From NCBI GenBank assembly GCA_035578905.1, contig JAQJVL010000002.1:11284717-11348716 (forward strand): DNA of 64,000 nucleotides. Reading direction: 5' to 3'. Numbering within the stretch: the stretch's first letter is position 1; the number at the start of each line of letters is the position of its first letter. This document shows, piece by piece, positions 12,666-27,800 of this stretch. This stretch comes from Stictocephala bisonia (lineage: Eukaryota; Arthropoda; Insecta; Hemiptera; Membracidae). The position numbers and the translations under genes are program-made. The notes under the pieces are model-generated. The model saw only the letters and a program-made list of their open reading frames with translations, searched no databases and was not told the DNA's origin.

Positions 12666-12806
12666 TCAAAGTGGTACATCAGCTGGAGGCTTGTCAATCT
12701 GTTTGCGCATGCTTGGGGTTCTTCGTTTTCGTAGTGTTCCCAAAACATTGATCATCTCTTGAACCACAGGTGGCTGCTCCTCCACTTTGTTCAGTCTTGG
12801 TTTGGG
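12666..12806 (-). CDS. Shootin-like gene, last coding exon (residues 523-568 and stop)
   Basis: The acceptor TTTTACTCTAG precedes the frame PKPRLNKVEEQPP, then VVQEMINVLGTLRKRR, ending PPADVPL and TGA at 12668-12666. EMINVLGTLRKRR corresponds to the ELKGILGTL helix near the C-terminus of long shootin-1 isoforms. Phase 0 at the acceptor. The exon is short and highly basic after the helix. Confidence 0.88.
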   Translation of the reverse strand, partial: PKPRLNKVEEQPPVVQEMINVLGTLRKRRTPSMRKQIDKPPADVPL

Positions 12807-15800
12807 CTAGAGTAAAACAATTTTTGTTACACATTTTTGTATAATACTATTACATTTTTTTTTTTTTAATAAATGACAAAAATATCAAATTATGTCTGAC
12901 CGATATTCAAAAGATTAATCTCAAGAGGAATGTGGATGGTTAGCATATGCTATAAGATTCCTGGGATGAATTGCCATAGTTTCTAAAACCATTTACGTAG
13001 TTATCAATTGCCTAGTATTATTGACTATAGAAACAAGAAACAGTCCACTCATATAAGTACTGCGAAGCTGGATTTACTTTTTGTTTAAAAACTAGTTAAT
13101 CAGGTGTTAAATTATTAGCGCTGAAGTGCCAAACAGTGTGCTAAACAGTCGTCCAAGTGCTTATTTCAAACCAATCACCAATAGATAGCAGCACAGGCAC
13201 ATGTCTACACTAATGTCCTTGGCCTGCCTGTTTGCTTCTATAGTCAATGCTAGTATAAACTATTACATTCCATAAAGAGGGGAATAATTCAGGAAAAAAT
13301 TATATTACATTGTGAACTCCCTACTTTTTGTACCCCTCCAACATGACTCATGAAGTCTCAACTATTACAATTTTTTAAATTATGGATGAATTACAATTTG
13401 ATATATAACGTAAATTATTCAACGCCTGGAAGAGGGACTAAAAGAAGTTGCTCACTTCCCCCTCCCCCTACATATATGATTCTATTCGTCCCTACTGTGT
13501 TGCAGTCTGGAAAAATGCAAATACTGGTTGATAATTGTATATATTGAATACAACAAACTTTAACAGGCTGCTTTCTGATATTCTGTTCTGAATTTTTGTT
13601 GAAGTTCTTTATTTAATCATCAACAATTAATTATACCATTGATAACTTACTTTTTAAATTACATTTCAAAGACTTGCTTAAAATGAATTTACCTCTGTAG
13701 ATTTGAGAGTGAAGCGCCCACCTTTTATCTGGTTGATAATATCATCGATTGCTCCTAAAACATATTATTAAAAATTGTAAATCCTACAAACATGAAAATG
13801 ATTTTATCAACACAGTAGAGAAGAGAAAAAATAAAAAGTAACTGACTAAGTCTAAGTAACATTACTACTTTATTAACACATTATGGGACATTTTGGAACA
13901 AAAAGAGCAGTGGGGTAAAGCCCACTCTATCTAGACAATTTATAGACTGAAAAATCCTTTGTATCAGAAAAATAGAAAAGATATCAGATTCTGAGTAAGG
14001 GTACACCAAACAATAATAAACTTAATACAGCCTATAAAAGAAGGGCTTGAGTGCTAAATGTAAAATATAGGAAAATGCAAAATACGATGAGGATTAAAAC
14101 TTGTCAAAAACACATTTATACTAACACTACTCTTTATTGTAATACTATTAGCTATCCTGATAAGCTTCTTTAGAAGGGTGGAAGAGATGAATATAGAGAA
14201 GAATCATGACCGAAATAGGATCATGCAACATAGATTAAAGGACATGGAATTTGTTAATGACCTGCATATGCTCTTACAACGATCCTGCGATTTACTGAAC
14301 ACCTTGCCTTTATACTGAATATCTGGCAAAGTTGGACTTAAAATGTACACCAGTAAAATTGAAGCAGTTGGAGTAAATGAAAGGGGTCAAAATATTCTTG
14401 TTTAAATAGAAGAGTGCTGTAAAATAAATATAGTGAACTCTTTTGTATGTCTTGGCAAGTTCCTACAATTTAGAGGATTTTTACATTAGTAGGTGGACCA
14501 CCTGAATACATAAAAAATTAAATAAATAATGTTAACGTCAGCATTATAGGTCTGAGGAATTACTATTCCTTTTTTATTCTACTGACCTTAATTAGTAACA
14601 ATGACTACAGTAGTTCATCTACATTCATTTGCCTTTCATATTCACCCCTATCTTTAAGATCAGTGTTTTACTAATGAATAATTTGATCTTAGTAAAATTG
14701 TATTTATTGTAGAGGAAACAGAAATATTTCAAAGGAAACTAGATTGAAGCTTTTTAACAGAAATGTTAAGTAAATTCAATTTTATTAGTTCAAACTTTGA
14801 TTTATATATTAATAGTATCCTAGAAAGCCTCTTTCTGGTAACACTACTATCTATGAAAAAACTTAATCTGTTGAGTTTTTTTTTTTTTTTCTCAGCATTA
14901 AAGCCATTAGAAAAGTAGTCAAACCTAACAAAATATATTAATTATAGCAAAGTTGTAGAAGATGTCTGTGGTTCATTCATATGGTTTGTTTGGAAATGTC
15001 TTTCATACAGAATCTACAAAAATACTGAAAAGACTAGCCTGTTCAGAAAAATGAAATTGTCCAATTATCAAGACCGGATTTTCAATCATTCATGTCACAT
15101 CAAACAGACTGAGAAGAACTGGAAGAAAATTGTATTTTTAAATCAAACTTTTATTAGTTTTTTTTTTTTAAGTATTTGTATGTATTTGAGTAAAAATTTG
15201 AGTGTATAGGAATGTTTTAAGCATCAAATACTTGTTTAAATTACAAACACTTCAAAATTAAAAGGTAGTTGTGTGCTGAAAATATACTCCCCAAGACACA
15301 CAAACTTTGATTGACAACCACCTTCCATACCTCTTTAGCCCAACTTTTGTAGCTTAGTTTTTCACCTACAGAACTGTGCTAGATCATAAAAACGTGTTTT
15401 TCTCTCAACCATGTAATTTTATATGTAACATTGCTTAAGCTTACTAAAATCACAAACAAGAAAATCATATAAGTGTGTTAATTTTTAGTCATAGGTGATT
15501 TCTAAATGGTAATTATCAAAACATTAAGTTATGTAAAACAAGTACCTGGAGCATCAGGTGGTTTGGCTACTTTTCTCGGGATGCCTAGTAAATTAGCCAT
15601 CTCAAGCACGGCTGTGCTGGTGTGGTTAGGGGGAGTCTCAGCCCCATCACAACTAGTTCGCCGGCGCAGTGTCACAGACGGAGAGGAGTTGAAGGGTAAC
15701 GGTGGAGGTGGAGGCGGTAGAGGGGGTGGGGGTGGTGGGGGAGGGGCTTTGGTATTCTTATCTATCTCTTCCTCTAATGTGGTAACTGCAAAGAAAAATA

Positions 15801-18800
15801 AAACTCCTCAATTCATTGAATGTACTCAGCTTAAATGCTGATGGCCAAGTGAGTATAAGATTATCTTATCTGTTTTTATCTGAAAGATTTGCATGTATGG
15901 AGATGCTGAAACACTTTTATAAATTAATATAGTACAATTAATTGTTTTTCTTTCTTTAAAATATTATATGATAACTAGCTGTATCCGCCCGCTTCGCCGG
16001 CCATAATATTGAGTTTGATTTAGAACCTAATAGCTGAAGGAATTCGAGCATTTTTGCTTCTTCTACCAATATTAGATTTTTTAGGAGGCATGTCATAAAA
16101 AGTAAACTGCAAAACAAATAATTATTTATTTTTTATTTTCACGTTTCACCACATGTTTTAATTACCGAGGAAAAAAGGTAAACACCAAATACAGATCACC
16201 TGATCAAGTAAAAGTAGTGTGTGCTACATTCTCAAGGTGAAATGTAGAACTACAATAAATCAAAACATATACAGTACTGTTGTTGTGAGAACTTCAATCT
16301 GCTACTGAAACTACATTAAACCACACAGTCATATGTTTTTTGTAAACAATTCAGATTCTCCATTTGAATAACATGGGATCTTTAGGAGCCCGTGGGGCGG
16401 GACCCTGTGAACGGATCTGCATCAAACTTCACAGAAACCATCTCGGGAGTATACAGGACAACATCCTAAAGTTTCATGGCGATCGGTTGGATGGTTTGGC
16501 AGCGCATAAACTTCAAACATATATATACAAACATCCTCTTTTATAAATATAGATTCACGGATTAGCAAGATCTGTCAAATCACTGCATACTTTACAATTG
16601 TTAAGTGAATAATAAATTCATATTAGTTTATGAATTTATGCTCATAGAAAATGAACAATGAGCAGGAATTTAAATTATCTTAACTAAAATGTTTACACCC
16701 TGGATGAAAACTCTAACTGTAAGAAGCACAGTCAGGACAACATACAACTGCAACTGAGCAAATGACTAGAATGCCATCGATATCCCATCTACTTTCTGGT
16801 ACCAATATATATTCCATAATAGATATGTACAGAATTAACAGTCTTATTACTTTTTACATAGTCACTTATTAATAGTTTCTCTGATAATTAGAATTCATTG
16901 AAGTGGGTGGATCCACTGATAACACTTAAAGTAACTATGATTAGTTAAACGCAATTATCAGCTGATTTTCACCATAAATGCAAAGAAATGAACTTGCCAG
17001 AGAAAAGCATTACAAAGCTACATCTACATCATATATTTATGTATTTTGTTTTCAGTAGAATACAAAATAATTAAAATTGAGAAAATATAATAGAATTTCT
17101 AGTTACTAAATTCTACCATGGTAAAACCAAACAACGAAAGGAAAGTAAAAATTAATGTTGAATATGTGGGAGGGTATGCTAAGTGTTTCAGTAGGTAGGA
17201 GAAACATCAACAACACTTACGTGCTTGGGTTGATTGAGGGATAGCGCAACACGGTTGTCTGGATAGGTGAGTTTAGTTTAACCCAGACAACGGATGTTTG
17301 TGCAGATAGTCCAGACATACTCACTACACGGCCCTTGGGCCGCATGCGGCCCATAACACTATTTTTGTGGCCCTTAAAATATTTTAAAACTACAATGATT
17401 TATCACAGTGACAACCAATTTGATATTTTTGGTTGGTACAAAAATGTACAGAATGCAAAAAATGCTCAGAATAGTTTGTCTTTGTTATAATACACTAAAT
17501 AATAAATTAATAGCAGAGAGACAGACGAAATGCAGGATAGCAAACATACGAAAAGAACTGTATGTATATGTATTTGCGGCCCTTACATTATTTTGAGGAA
17601 AGCAATAAGGCTCTTCATGAAATCATAGTGAGGAAACTGAGATAGACCGACGGCCTCTTTGAAAATTGGCCAAAAGAAAACAAGTAGTTAAAAAATCTGG
17701 CATCGGGTCTTGGGGTTGTATACGATACAAATATTCAGAGGAGAAGGCTACAAGTGATATTTCCTTCAATTCATAAACCTGAATTTTCTCAATATGGTAA
17801 TTTTTAAATATTATATTTACTCTTATGTGTTCCCCTCTTTTGTTGAAGAGGTGCAGTTTGATATGTAAGGCACTTTTGATTCTGTATTTTACTTTATGGT
17901 TCAACGGATGTAGTACAAAATTTCCATAATGAGTTTCACAGTAAAGTTATCTGAAGGTTCGCTAAAACAAAATTTTTGCAATGAAAAAGATTTTTTATTA
18001 TATTGAACAGGATTTTTATACCTTTGGCAGCAAGTTGCTGAGAGATGGTCTCTGCTCGTTCGGCTCGTTGTAGGGCACACGTTAGCTCAGCTTCCACCAA
18101 CCGCAACTTCTCTTCTAATAACTCAACTTGCCCCTCCCCTTCCTTCTCCTCCAGCTTGTCCTGCTCAACAAAAAACAGGATCCGTCCAATTATTTGTATA
18201 AAAACAAAATATAAGAACAGCTGTACATTCAGATAAATTTCAACTGTAATTAATTAATCCCGACATAAAAATAACTTTAAGCCCCAGAAATAAGGGTATT
18301 AACTATATAAAAGTTTAACTTATAATTATACCAGCAAGAAGAACATTTATACAATTATAAACAACAACAAATTAATCTGAACATAAATGAAATAAAGCTA
18401 ACATTCAAATTATTATTAATATTTTTTACACATCTCTGAGCAAAATGTTTTTCGGTGGAAAATGCACCTGTTTAGCAAATGATCTGTAATCATATCACTT
18501 AGGAGGTGAAAAGTAGAGTAAGAAATGTTACAGATGTCCTGGCCAAAATCTTGCTAATTGTATACAATACAAGTGAACTTTACTCAACACAAATTTATTA
18601 CAATATTAGAACAAATTCTAAAAATGTTATGGTAATTAATTTCAGTAAACTACTTTTACCTTCCTCAGACAAGTGGAATTCACAAAGGAATCTTAGTAAA
18701 TTACCAACAAATAACATGCTAATTAAGAAACTGATTATTTATATATGAACTGCCACTGGTAGATATGATTTAGACAGAAACATGCCAGTCTTTAAATGCA

Positions 18801-21732
18801 AAGTGCCTTTACAATGAATATTCAATTTTAGGAGAGTCCTTATTTAAAAATCTATTTTAGAGCAGACAAATATCTTACCTGAAGGGCTTGTAGATCTGCT
18901 GAGTGCCTCTGTTGCTCCTCTTCCAATGAGCGTTTGAGGCTCTCCATTTCCATCAGCACCTGCATCAGCCTCTGGTCTGCAGCCACTTCGCACATCAACA
19001 GCTGGCTCTGATGTGCCAACACATTTCGCTCCTTCTTAGCCTGGTGAAGCAAAGGTTACAAATTTTTAATTTGTAGGTTAGGTTACAGGGCACTAGGCCA
19101 GGAATTAGTGTATTAGGAGCAAACTTCCTTAGAAGACAAGCCTACTAACACCTTGCAGTAGTAAACACTTCAGAGCCACTGGCACTTTCCTCAGATGAAG
19201 ACGACGGAAGTTTGTTATACCTGTTGAAACGTTGTGTTTGTTTCCTAAACACTTGAAGCAATGGAAATCTGCAAATATTATTATCTATCAAAAGAATCAA
19301 GGAAACTTATTTCTTAACTATCAGTGATTCATTCCGACATAATTCATATACAACTCATGTCTTCTTGTCCACAAGGTGTTTGTAGACTTGCCTTCTTAGT
19401 TAAGTTTGCTGATGCCCTATCACTCCAAATATACTAAATGCTTAATTTTGAAGTTTTGACTAAAAACAATACTTTCTTTACAATCTTTAGTATAGCAACT
19501 CCCAAGACATTTCAGATTTTCTCTTCTTTAATCCTCCAGTACATGTGAGATAAACCATAACACCAGGTAAAGTGTCCGAACTATGAATCCACTACTAAAG
19601 ACAATTTGGCTTGGCCTCGTGATTGCATAGCACGGAGTAACGCCAATAGTCCGCTAATACATTGACTAGCTGCACCATTAGCAGTATGCGACCATGTTTA
19701 TGCTCTTATTGACGCCATTATATAGTGTACATTTTTATTCCTAACTAATTACTGTATTTATTAAGGATATGGGATAACGTACAAGGAAACAGCCATTAGA
19801 TATAATTAGATTAAAAATAATATTGATTAAACGGGAGTGCGAACTCAGAGTCAATGACGCATGCAGTGGAGGGTTAAACAATTTCTACTGAATGCAATAT
19901 TAAATTAATTAGGAATAATATATTTTAATACAGTTACTTTTATTACGCATATGCCAAGCCATAAACTTTAAATAATGGCAAACTTTTTAAATTGCAAAAA
20001 AGTGGATGGTTATAAAAATTTAACCTATTTTTGTTATTACTTTAATTGTCAGTTCACCTAGGCAACATGTCTGTGCATGAACTTTATTCAACAAGTGAAG
20101 TGTCAGCTAGTTGGGAATTCAAACCTTAGACCATGGACTTTGCAGTACAGGGAATGGAGTTAACCAATGCATTCCCACATGGGCAAATTTTTTTTTAAAG
20201 GAGAGGCCGACCTCCTTCTTAACATTACTCTGCCCATTTCTCATAGACTATTGATCTGTGCGAGGAACTTATTCAGTCAGAGTAAGGGGTGAACCAGTAC
20301 AGTACAAGGTGATTATTACTGATAAATATTTCCAGTCTAGGTCGGATTTGAACCACCGTTATATCTCTAACCCAAGCTCAAAGTCCTGACGCCTTAGACC
20401 GCTCGACTACATCAAATAAAGCATTTTAAAATAGATTTAGGAAATTAATTCATTTATAACTTTTTCTTTTATATCACTGCCTTAAGTTGATTTGTATAAA
20501 ACAAAAATTAACTTATTTTTTTATAACAAGTTATTTTCTAAAAAGTTAATTGGAGTTGCTTTCAATCTCAATCAATTTCAATCTCAAATAAAATCAATGC
20601 GGTAGAACTAACAACTTGGTAGCATTAACTGACCAGGTTGAAGAATTTTGTTTAATTCCACAAATATCATAAAAATTATATATAATATCTACTTATGTTT
20701 ATATTTCATAAGTGAATATATTTTAATCATAAAGCAAATAAACACACCTCTAAATGCAGTTTATAAAACTTGCAAATTTAAGTAATTTCTAATTATAAGA
20801 ATGCAAGCCTGTTTTATATTATAACACATAAAAAAGAAACAATAACTATTAAATATTATGACAGTACACAATAAAGAAATTAATTGCAAATCCATCAAAG
20901 CTATAAAACATGTTAATTAAACTTATAACAAGCATCCTAAGTAGTTTTGTTTAGAGATATAAACCAATGAATCACTACAAACTAAAATACCATATAATAA
21001 CTGAAATTCTCAATATCTATTATTCCAGGCAGGAGATTTTAATTACATTACTTTGAAATCTTAAACCCTAAAAAGAGCTTCAATTGCGTTCCTTGCCAAA
21101 TGATTTCATAAAGAGATTATTCAATTTATAATACTTTCGATTTTATTATATTTATTAAATTAATAGAGAATTAAATCTGGGAGTCTGTAACTATGCAATG
21201 ACAACAATTTTTTATATAGTGTATATCTTAGGATATTCAAATCTAACTTTAATACTTGCTTTCCCATTAAATAATAACATTTAATACCCGAATAAATTAG
21301 GTATCAGGACTTTGATCCTAAGCTAGAGATAGCATATTTTTGGACCCTAACCTGGGCTCGATGTTTTCATCAGTAATATCATTGACTATAAAAGGAAGAA
21401 GACTATCCACTCTTCTGGGTTCCGTGAGACAGGTTTTCTGTTCAGTCAAATTAGTTATGTTCTGTCACCCGAGGGCTTAGTTGAAACGAATCACCATTTG
21501 ATAGCAGTAGATGCAAGGGTCTACAACAAATGCTTTAGCTTGGACAGTCAAATTTTATTTCTTTATTTAGGTTAGGTTAAAGGGCACTAGGCCAGGAATT
21601 AGTATATTGGAGAGATAGGACATCAGCAAACTTACCTTAAAAGACAAGTTCACTAACACCAGAGTAGTAATAACAAACACAAAATAAACACAATCTCACA
21701 AATTTTCAACAGCACTGGCATTTTCTTCAGGT

Positions 21733-21827
<95 letters not shown>

Positions 21828-24800
21828 CATACCCTGTGTCTCCCTCCCTCCCTCCTCACCTGAAGAAAATGCTGTTGGTGTTGAAAATTTGTGAGATTGT
21901 GTTTATTTTGTGTTTGTTACTACTACTCTGGTGTTAATGAACTTGTCTTTTAAGGTAAGTTTGCTGATGTCCTATCTCTCCAATATGCTGTTTCTTTATT
22001 TAGTGATAATATTCACCTTAGGCTGGTTCTCCTCCTTACTCTGTCTGAATAAGTTACCCGCACGGTTCAATAGTGTGTGAAGGGAACAGGCAAGGTAAGA
22101 TGAAAATGGACATTGGCTTCCCCTCCTTAGAAAAAAAGCAATGTTAAAATATCTCCATCAAAAGAAAACAGTATCAACATCATTGGTTTTAAGCAAGTGA
22201 TTAAACAGCAAAAAACCATATTAAAATATTTCAAGATAGATTAGATCAACTTACCTTATCCGCATCCTGTTTCATCCTCTGGGCGGTTTCCTTCTCCTTC
22301 TCACACTGCTCCCGCAAAGAGGTTACTTCTGCCGCCACCAACCTACTGACCTGGCCAAGGTTATCCCTCATCGACCTCAGCTCCTACACAAAACAACCTC
22401 ACTGTCTTTTGTCACCAGTCCATCATTCTGCATTTTGTGTCCCTTTGTCCAACAACAATAGCTGTTTTATCACTTGGGAATTTGGACTATCAATGTAATA
22501 TTAGGAACCTTAAATTCTTTATTTAATCCTTCCAGCGAACGTACATTTATTTTAACCTGCTTTGAAAACATTAAATTCTATAAAACCAGTGTTGACAAAA
22601 ATATAATTGGGTATCTTATTAATTATTAAACAGCTCACAGTATATGTATTTGCAGTTGGAATTTTGAGGAATAACTTAACATTTGTATAAAAAAAACTTA
22701 TAGCTGTAAACTTATTTAGCAGTTTTAAGACATTTTGGATTGTAAGTAGTTGTTTTAGTGGTGTGTGAATGTAAAATTACACATAGTTAAACAGTTAACA
22801 TTTGTTTAGTAGTCATTTTTTTACATCACTACATTTAATATTTGAAAACTCAGCTTCTAATTATAAAGCTGGTTTTCTTCTTGGAAAGCCACTCTAAATA
22901 TGGATCTGGAACATTTGTACTAAAAATGGCACTGTTATTACTGAGCAACAGAATAGGGACAGAAGTCCAAACATCTAGATGAGATATATCTCCAAACAGA
23001 CCTTGAGCATATGGAGGTGGGTAATTAATTAACTACAGAAAAATTTGAAATCTACCTTTACTATCATATGATTAATAAAGTTAAAAGCCATAAAACCGCA
23101 GGAGATTCATTTTTCAAATAATAATTGTTCATCGATAAAAATAATAAAGTAGACTCTCGGTTATACGTAGAGGTAATTAGGACTGAAACCACCTCGAATA
23201 CGTAAAAACTGGGATAATACAGAGGTTACGTTAAAAATAGTCCAAAAGCCACGAAAAAAAGTACAAAATAGTTTATTACAAGAAAAACACAAAATAGTAT
23301 AAAATGTAGTTACAGTCTTGTAAAAAAGTAGGAAAATCTGGTTATGTCTTTTAAAAGTTGTATTACCGCAGTATAACAAGAAGTTGGGATTAAAGTATTC
23401 CATTTTAAAACTATACAACAGTCGGTTCTAGAGTATAACTACAATAATAAAATTTAACATTAAAAATCTAATGTAATGTCCATGGGCAGCATCATTGTGG
23501 ATGGACAGTTTCCTCTAACGTTACATTTGTCAACAAAGAAAACAGAGTATTTCTTTCCTTCATTCATGTTAACCGATCTCCCAGTATCATTGTCTCACCC
23601 TACCTTTCGTGTTTCATCTATCCACGGTCCTCTGTAGTATTCGCGTCTTGATTTTAAGTGGAGGGTACTGTTCAGTCCGATTACCAAACAGAATTATCAT
23701 ATTTTTCCTTTTGTTTAATACAATTTGCATTACTCTCTTAATAGTACAGGGAACCATTCAACATTTTAACATAATACAATTATCATATCAATACCACATT
23801 TGTCGTACACATTGGTGACGAAAACACTGATTGATTCATCACTTCAATTTCGTTATAAGATAAGCAACTGTTAACCACCCATATCAAAATACTTGAATAA
23901 AATATTGAACAATAACAACAATAAATTATAACAATATTTCCAATACTGTACAGTATTGTAAAATCATGAAAGTCAACATACTAAAACAACCACATTTAGT
24001 GCGAGAGCAGAGTATAGTCGACTAAGCCAATGATGATTGATGATGTCAGGTGGTGATGTGTCATGAGTGTATACATTTGGGTGGAAAAATTATTTCTATA
24101 GTAGGGTACATTATCATAAATACATCTCGTGACGGCCCTGCAGCATCTTAACCTATATAGCACCAACAGCCAATAGAGACACTGATTACTTGTCAAACAA
24201 TGATACGTTGTGTCGTACTATAGTTTTCCTTTTATTAATAGCTTTAAATTTATTTTTCATGGTCTGATGACTAGCTCGGTTAACACGGAAGCTCGATTAA
24301 TCAGGGATAACCGATATTCTACTGTATAACAGTTTTATCTGTACATAGCTTAAAATAGTGTAAAAGTTTCTTATTTATATTTCCCCCTTAAACAAAGATT
24401 AATAATTTGTATAGCATAATTTATAAGGAATCATTGGAATTTATATTAGACCTCTTCCACGGTATCCAAAGTTGACACATATTTGTATGTATACTAATTT
24501 GTTTTGATTTTATTCAGATGCAAATTGTTTTGACTCCTCATAACAACAATTTTGCAACTAAACATTTTTGGCATACTGACATTCAATATTAAAAACCGAC
24601 ACAGCAAACTTAAGCATCAATAAGGTTATGTTTTTTTATTCTGTAGCAAAACACTGATGAACGGTTAGTGATAAAAAAGTATTTTGATCTTGAAAAATCA
24701 ATATCGTTTGATTATTGATTATAAGGTTATTTATTTTCATTGCTGTTAGGAATCAATTCTACTCTTCCCAGCGACTGAAATTTATATATGTACGGCGATA

Positions 24801-27800
24801 CTACCTCAATTTTTGAGGAGAGGAAAAGAAATTGGGCCTCTCCTCCAAACACGTATTATTTAGGCCCAACGATACGCCCTGCTATCCAGTGGCGTAGCCA
24901 GGAGGGGGTTACTGGGGGTCACAACCCCCCCCTTAAAAATTACGTTTTATACCAATGTACCAACACAATATTTAAAAACTCTATTCAGCAACACTAATAC
25001 AGGCACATTAAATTAGTGAATGTATTCTGAACTAGTGTACTTTAAATTAGGCTGCATTTATTTTTGTTAAGACGTTAAAATAAGCAACATCAGTCCTTCA
25101 TATAAATAGCCCAACCGCTCGGACCCGGCGTCAGCCGTCAGGGTGGCAACACTGGTGCCACTTGCAGCGCCAACAGGCGATGGCTAGTGATGACTCACTC
25201 CAGCTGACTTGGTCTTATAGTGGACGAGTCTATTTTGCGTGTTCCGGGGTGAGGGATGGTTGTGTGTTTACTCACTTAGTTTAGTTCAGTCACATTGCAC
25301 TCACAGGTTTATTGCATTCACTTGGTCTGGTGTGAGTGGCTTTCTTAGCATTTTTAAAGTTATACATTGACAATGTAACATTGTTATAAGGTGTGAGGAA
25401 GAAGTTTCAGTACAGCGAATTTATATCGTACACGTCTATTAATTGTACTTTAAATCAGTGTTATCATCTCTTGTTATATTCAGTGTTCTTTAAGTATTAA
25501 GTTGTACAGTAATTATTGTGATCGCATTAATAATGGATAGACACAATAAAAGGCAAGCTAGTTTGGTTACGTTCTTTCTAAAACGAAATAAAACTGAAGA
25601 TACCCAGACAACACAGCAAATTATAAAAGCCGAACAAAAATGTGTTGATATTTCTGACGCTACATCCCATGAAAGTTCACTTTCTACTTCGCACTGTGAA
25701 GGAATGGGAAGTCCTAACGACATAGCAAACTTTGTTAACAAATCAAAACAGGTAAGAAGTTTATATTATTGACACCAGTTATTACTGGGGAGTTTCACAG
25801 TTATACTTGAGATGCAAATTGAGCATCCATGTATTTAAAATTAAAATTATTCCTGTTATGAGTTTGTAAGTTCATTCACTTTCTAAAGTCAATTGTTAAC
25901 AGATTTTTATGATTATTTTTGTTGTTGTTTAAAAGCAATATCATGCTGTTGGTCAATGTGAACCTCAATGTTTTATTGGAGCTGTTATGTGATAGTTTTA
26001 AATTAATTTTTCATTAAACTACTTTAAAAACTAAAAAAAACAGCGGTTTCACTGATAGTTTTCAGTCTCTAAAGTGAGCTATTTACGGGCCAGTATCAGG
26101 ATCAGCTGTTTTGATCCGGAATTGTACATGAACTTGGTAAAAACAATAAATAATAGCAATACGTTTTCAAATATAAACATGCAAAAAGGCATGTTTTGAG
26201 CAATTCTGATGAAGTCATTTTATTACAAAAATACGCCAATTATTTACGTGATTTTATTTCATTTGCCAGGGTTGAGTCTATTTTTATTTTTGATGTATAC
26301 CATATTTTACTCCACGTAAAGAGTTGATATATGAAAGAAGTATGATTTATGACCATGGTCTAAACTCTTCAACTTTAAATTTTTAATCACTCAACAATTA
26401 GGAAAATTATAATAATTTAGGTCTGACAGGAAATAAATAAATTCGTATAAGAAATCAATTTTGTTGTTGCTTTTGTAATGAATAAATCAATCATAAATAA
26501 GCACGTATTATTGCAAAATATTAATATTATTTTGACATATTATTATTTGTTTAGTATTCTTAAGAGGAAATCTTAAATATTGTCCAGTCCACGAAAGTTC
26601 ATTATAAAACTACCGATCAAATAAAAATAAAAAAACACTTCGTTGTTAATATTCATTGCATCTTGTCATTCTGTTGCTTTTAAATGTTCATATCTTTTTT
26701 TTTTTACTTTTACCTATTAACCAAATAAGCTGCCACTACAATTAATGTCGAATATAGAAAGAAACTTAATACAATGATGTAACTTTTTCACGTTTAGGTA
26801 TCTAGTATTATTCCAGTTAATGTGGTTTTCAGTTGTGTGTGGATGCGGGCTTAAGGAAAGCTATCCTTGTTGACACTTGGGTACCTGCCTGTACCTTCAA
26901 ATTCCCTGGCAGTGGTAAGAGAAACCTGAAGTTCCAATGGCACTGGTTGAATAGATGGAATTGGCTGGCGTACTCCCAAATTGATGATGGTGCCTTTTGT
27001 AAGTATTGTGTATTATTTTCTTCACATGGAGCTGGAAGTGGCCATCAACCGTTAGGAAAACTGGTTAAGACTAAATTTAACAATTGGAAAGATGCTGTAG
27101 AGGATTTTAACAGACACGAGATGAATGAGTACCACAAATGTTGTGTCCTCAAAGCAGTTGAATTTGAGCGTATAGCAGCCAAAAAACAGGATCCTGTTGA
27201 TCTGCAAATCGATACAGGCCTAAAACAACAAGTAGAAGATAATAGGAAGAAAATTGTTCCTATAATTGAGACAATAATAATGTGTGGTCGGCAAAACTTA
27301 TCTCTTAGAGGACATCGGGACCACGGGCCTATCGACCTTAGTGAAGAGGAGCCAGTTGAAAATGATGGAAACTTTCGAGCTCTGCTACGTTTTCGAGCAA
27401 AAGCTGGAGATAAGGATTTAGAGAGACATTTTGAAACGAAAAGCCTGAATGCTATGTACATTAGTCCTCAGACTCAAAATGAAATTATTGATGCCTGCAA
27501 AGAGTTTATTTTGAACAATGTTGTAAGTCGGGTCAATAAAGCACAATGCTTTACTATTTTAGCTGATGAAACCACAGACATAGCGGGAGTAGAACAGATG
27601 TCGCTTTGCACTCGGTACATTGACACTGACACAGAAAAGGTCAGGGAGGATTTTCTTCTGTTTGTCCCAGTGACTGATGTAACTGGGAGAGGATTAGCTA
27701 GTAAAATCCTAGAAACTCTTGAAAAAGTAGGAGTAGAGTTAAAGTATCTCAGAGGCCAAGGATATGACGGGGCTAGCACGATGAGTGGGCAGTTTAATGG

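Noticed and set aside
15506..15841. Gly-rich 111-residue plus-strand reading frame
   Set aside because: It is the antisense shadow of the polyproline exon of the shootin-like gene, which has proper splice sites and phase on the minus strand.
16364..16546. 60-residue frame, nearly identical to one at 43513-43695
   Set aside because: Conservation is explained by two recent copies of the non-coding element S; no coding signature beyond that.
19190..19250. Hammerhead-like GATGAAG...GAAAC in foldback copy 1
   Set aside because: The conserved CUGAUGA core is not present and stems do not pair convincingly; the better preserved copy at 21.6 kb lacks the GAAAC.
20188..20412. tRNA gene (Ser/Leu-like), and similar heads at 33.94, 37.48, 40.2 and 58.66 kb
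   Set aside because: A and B boxes are present but acceptor stems do not pair, and unique bodies with A-rich or TA tails follow: SINEs.
21653..21937. Arg/Glu and Ser/Leu repeat proteins
   Set aside because: Translations of the (GA)n microsatellite and of the two inverted arms.
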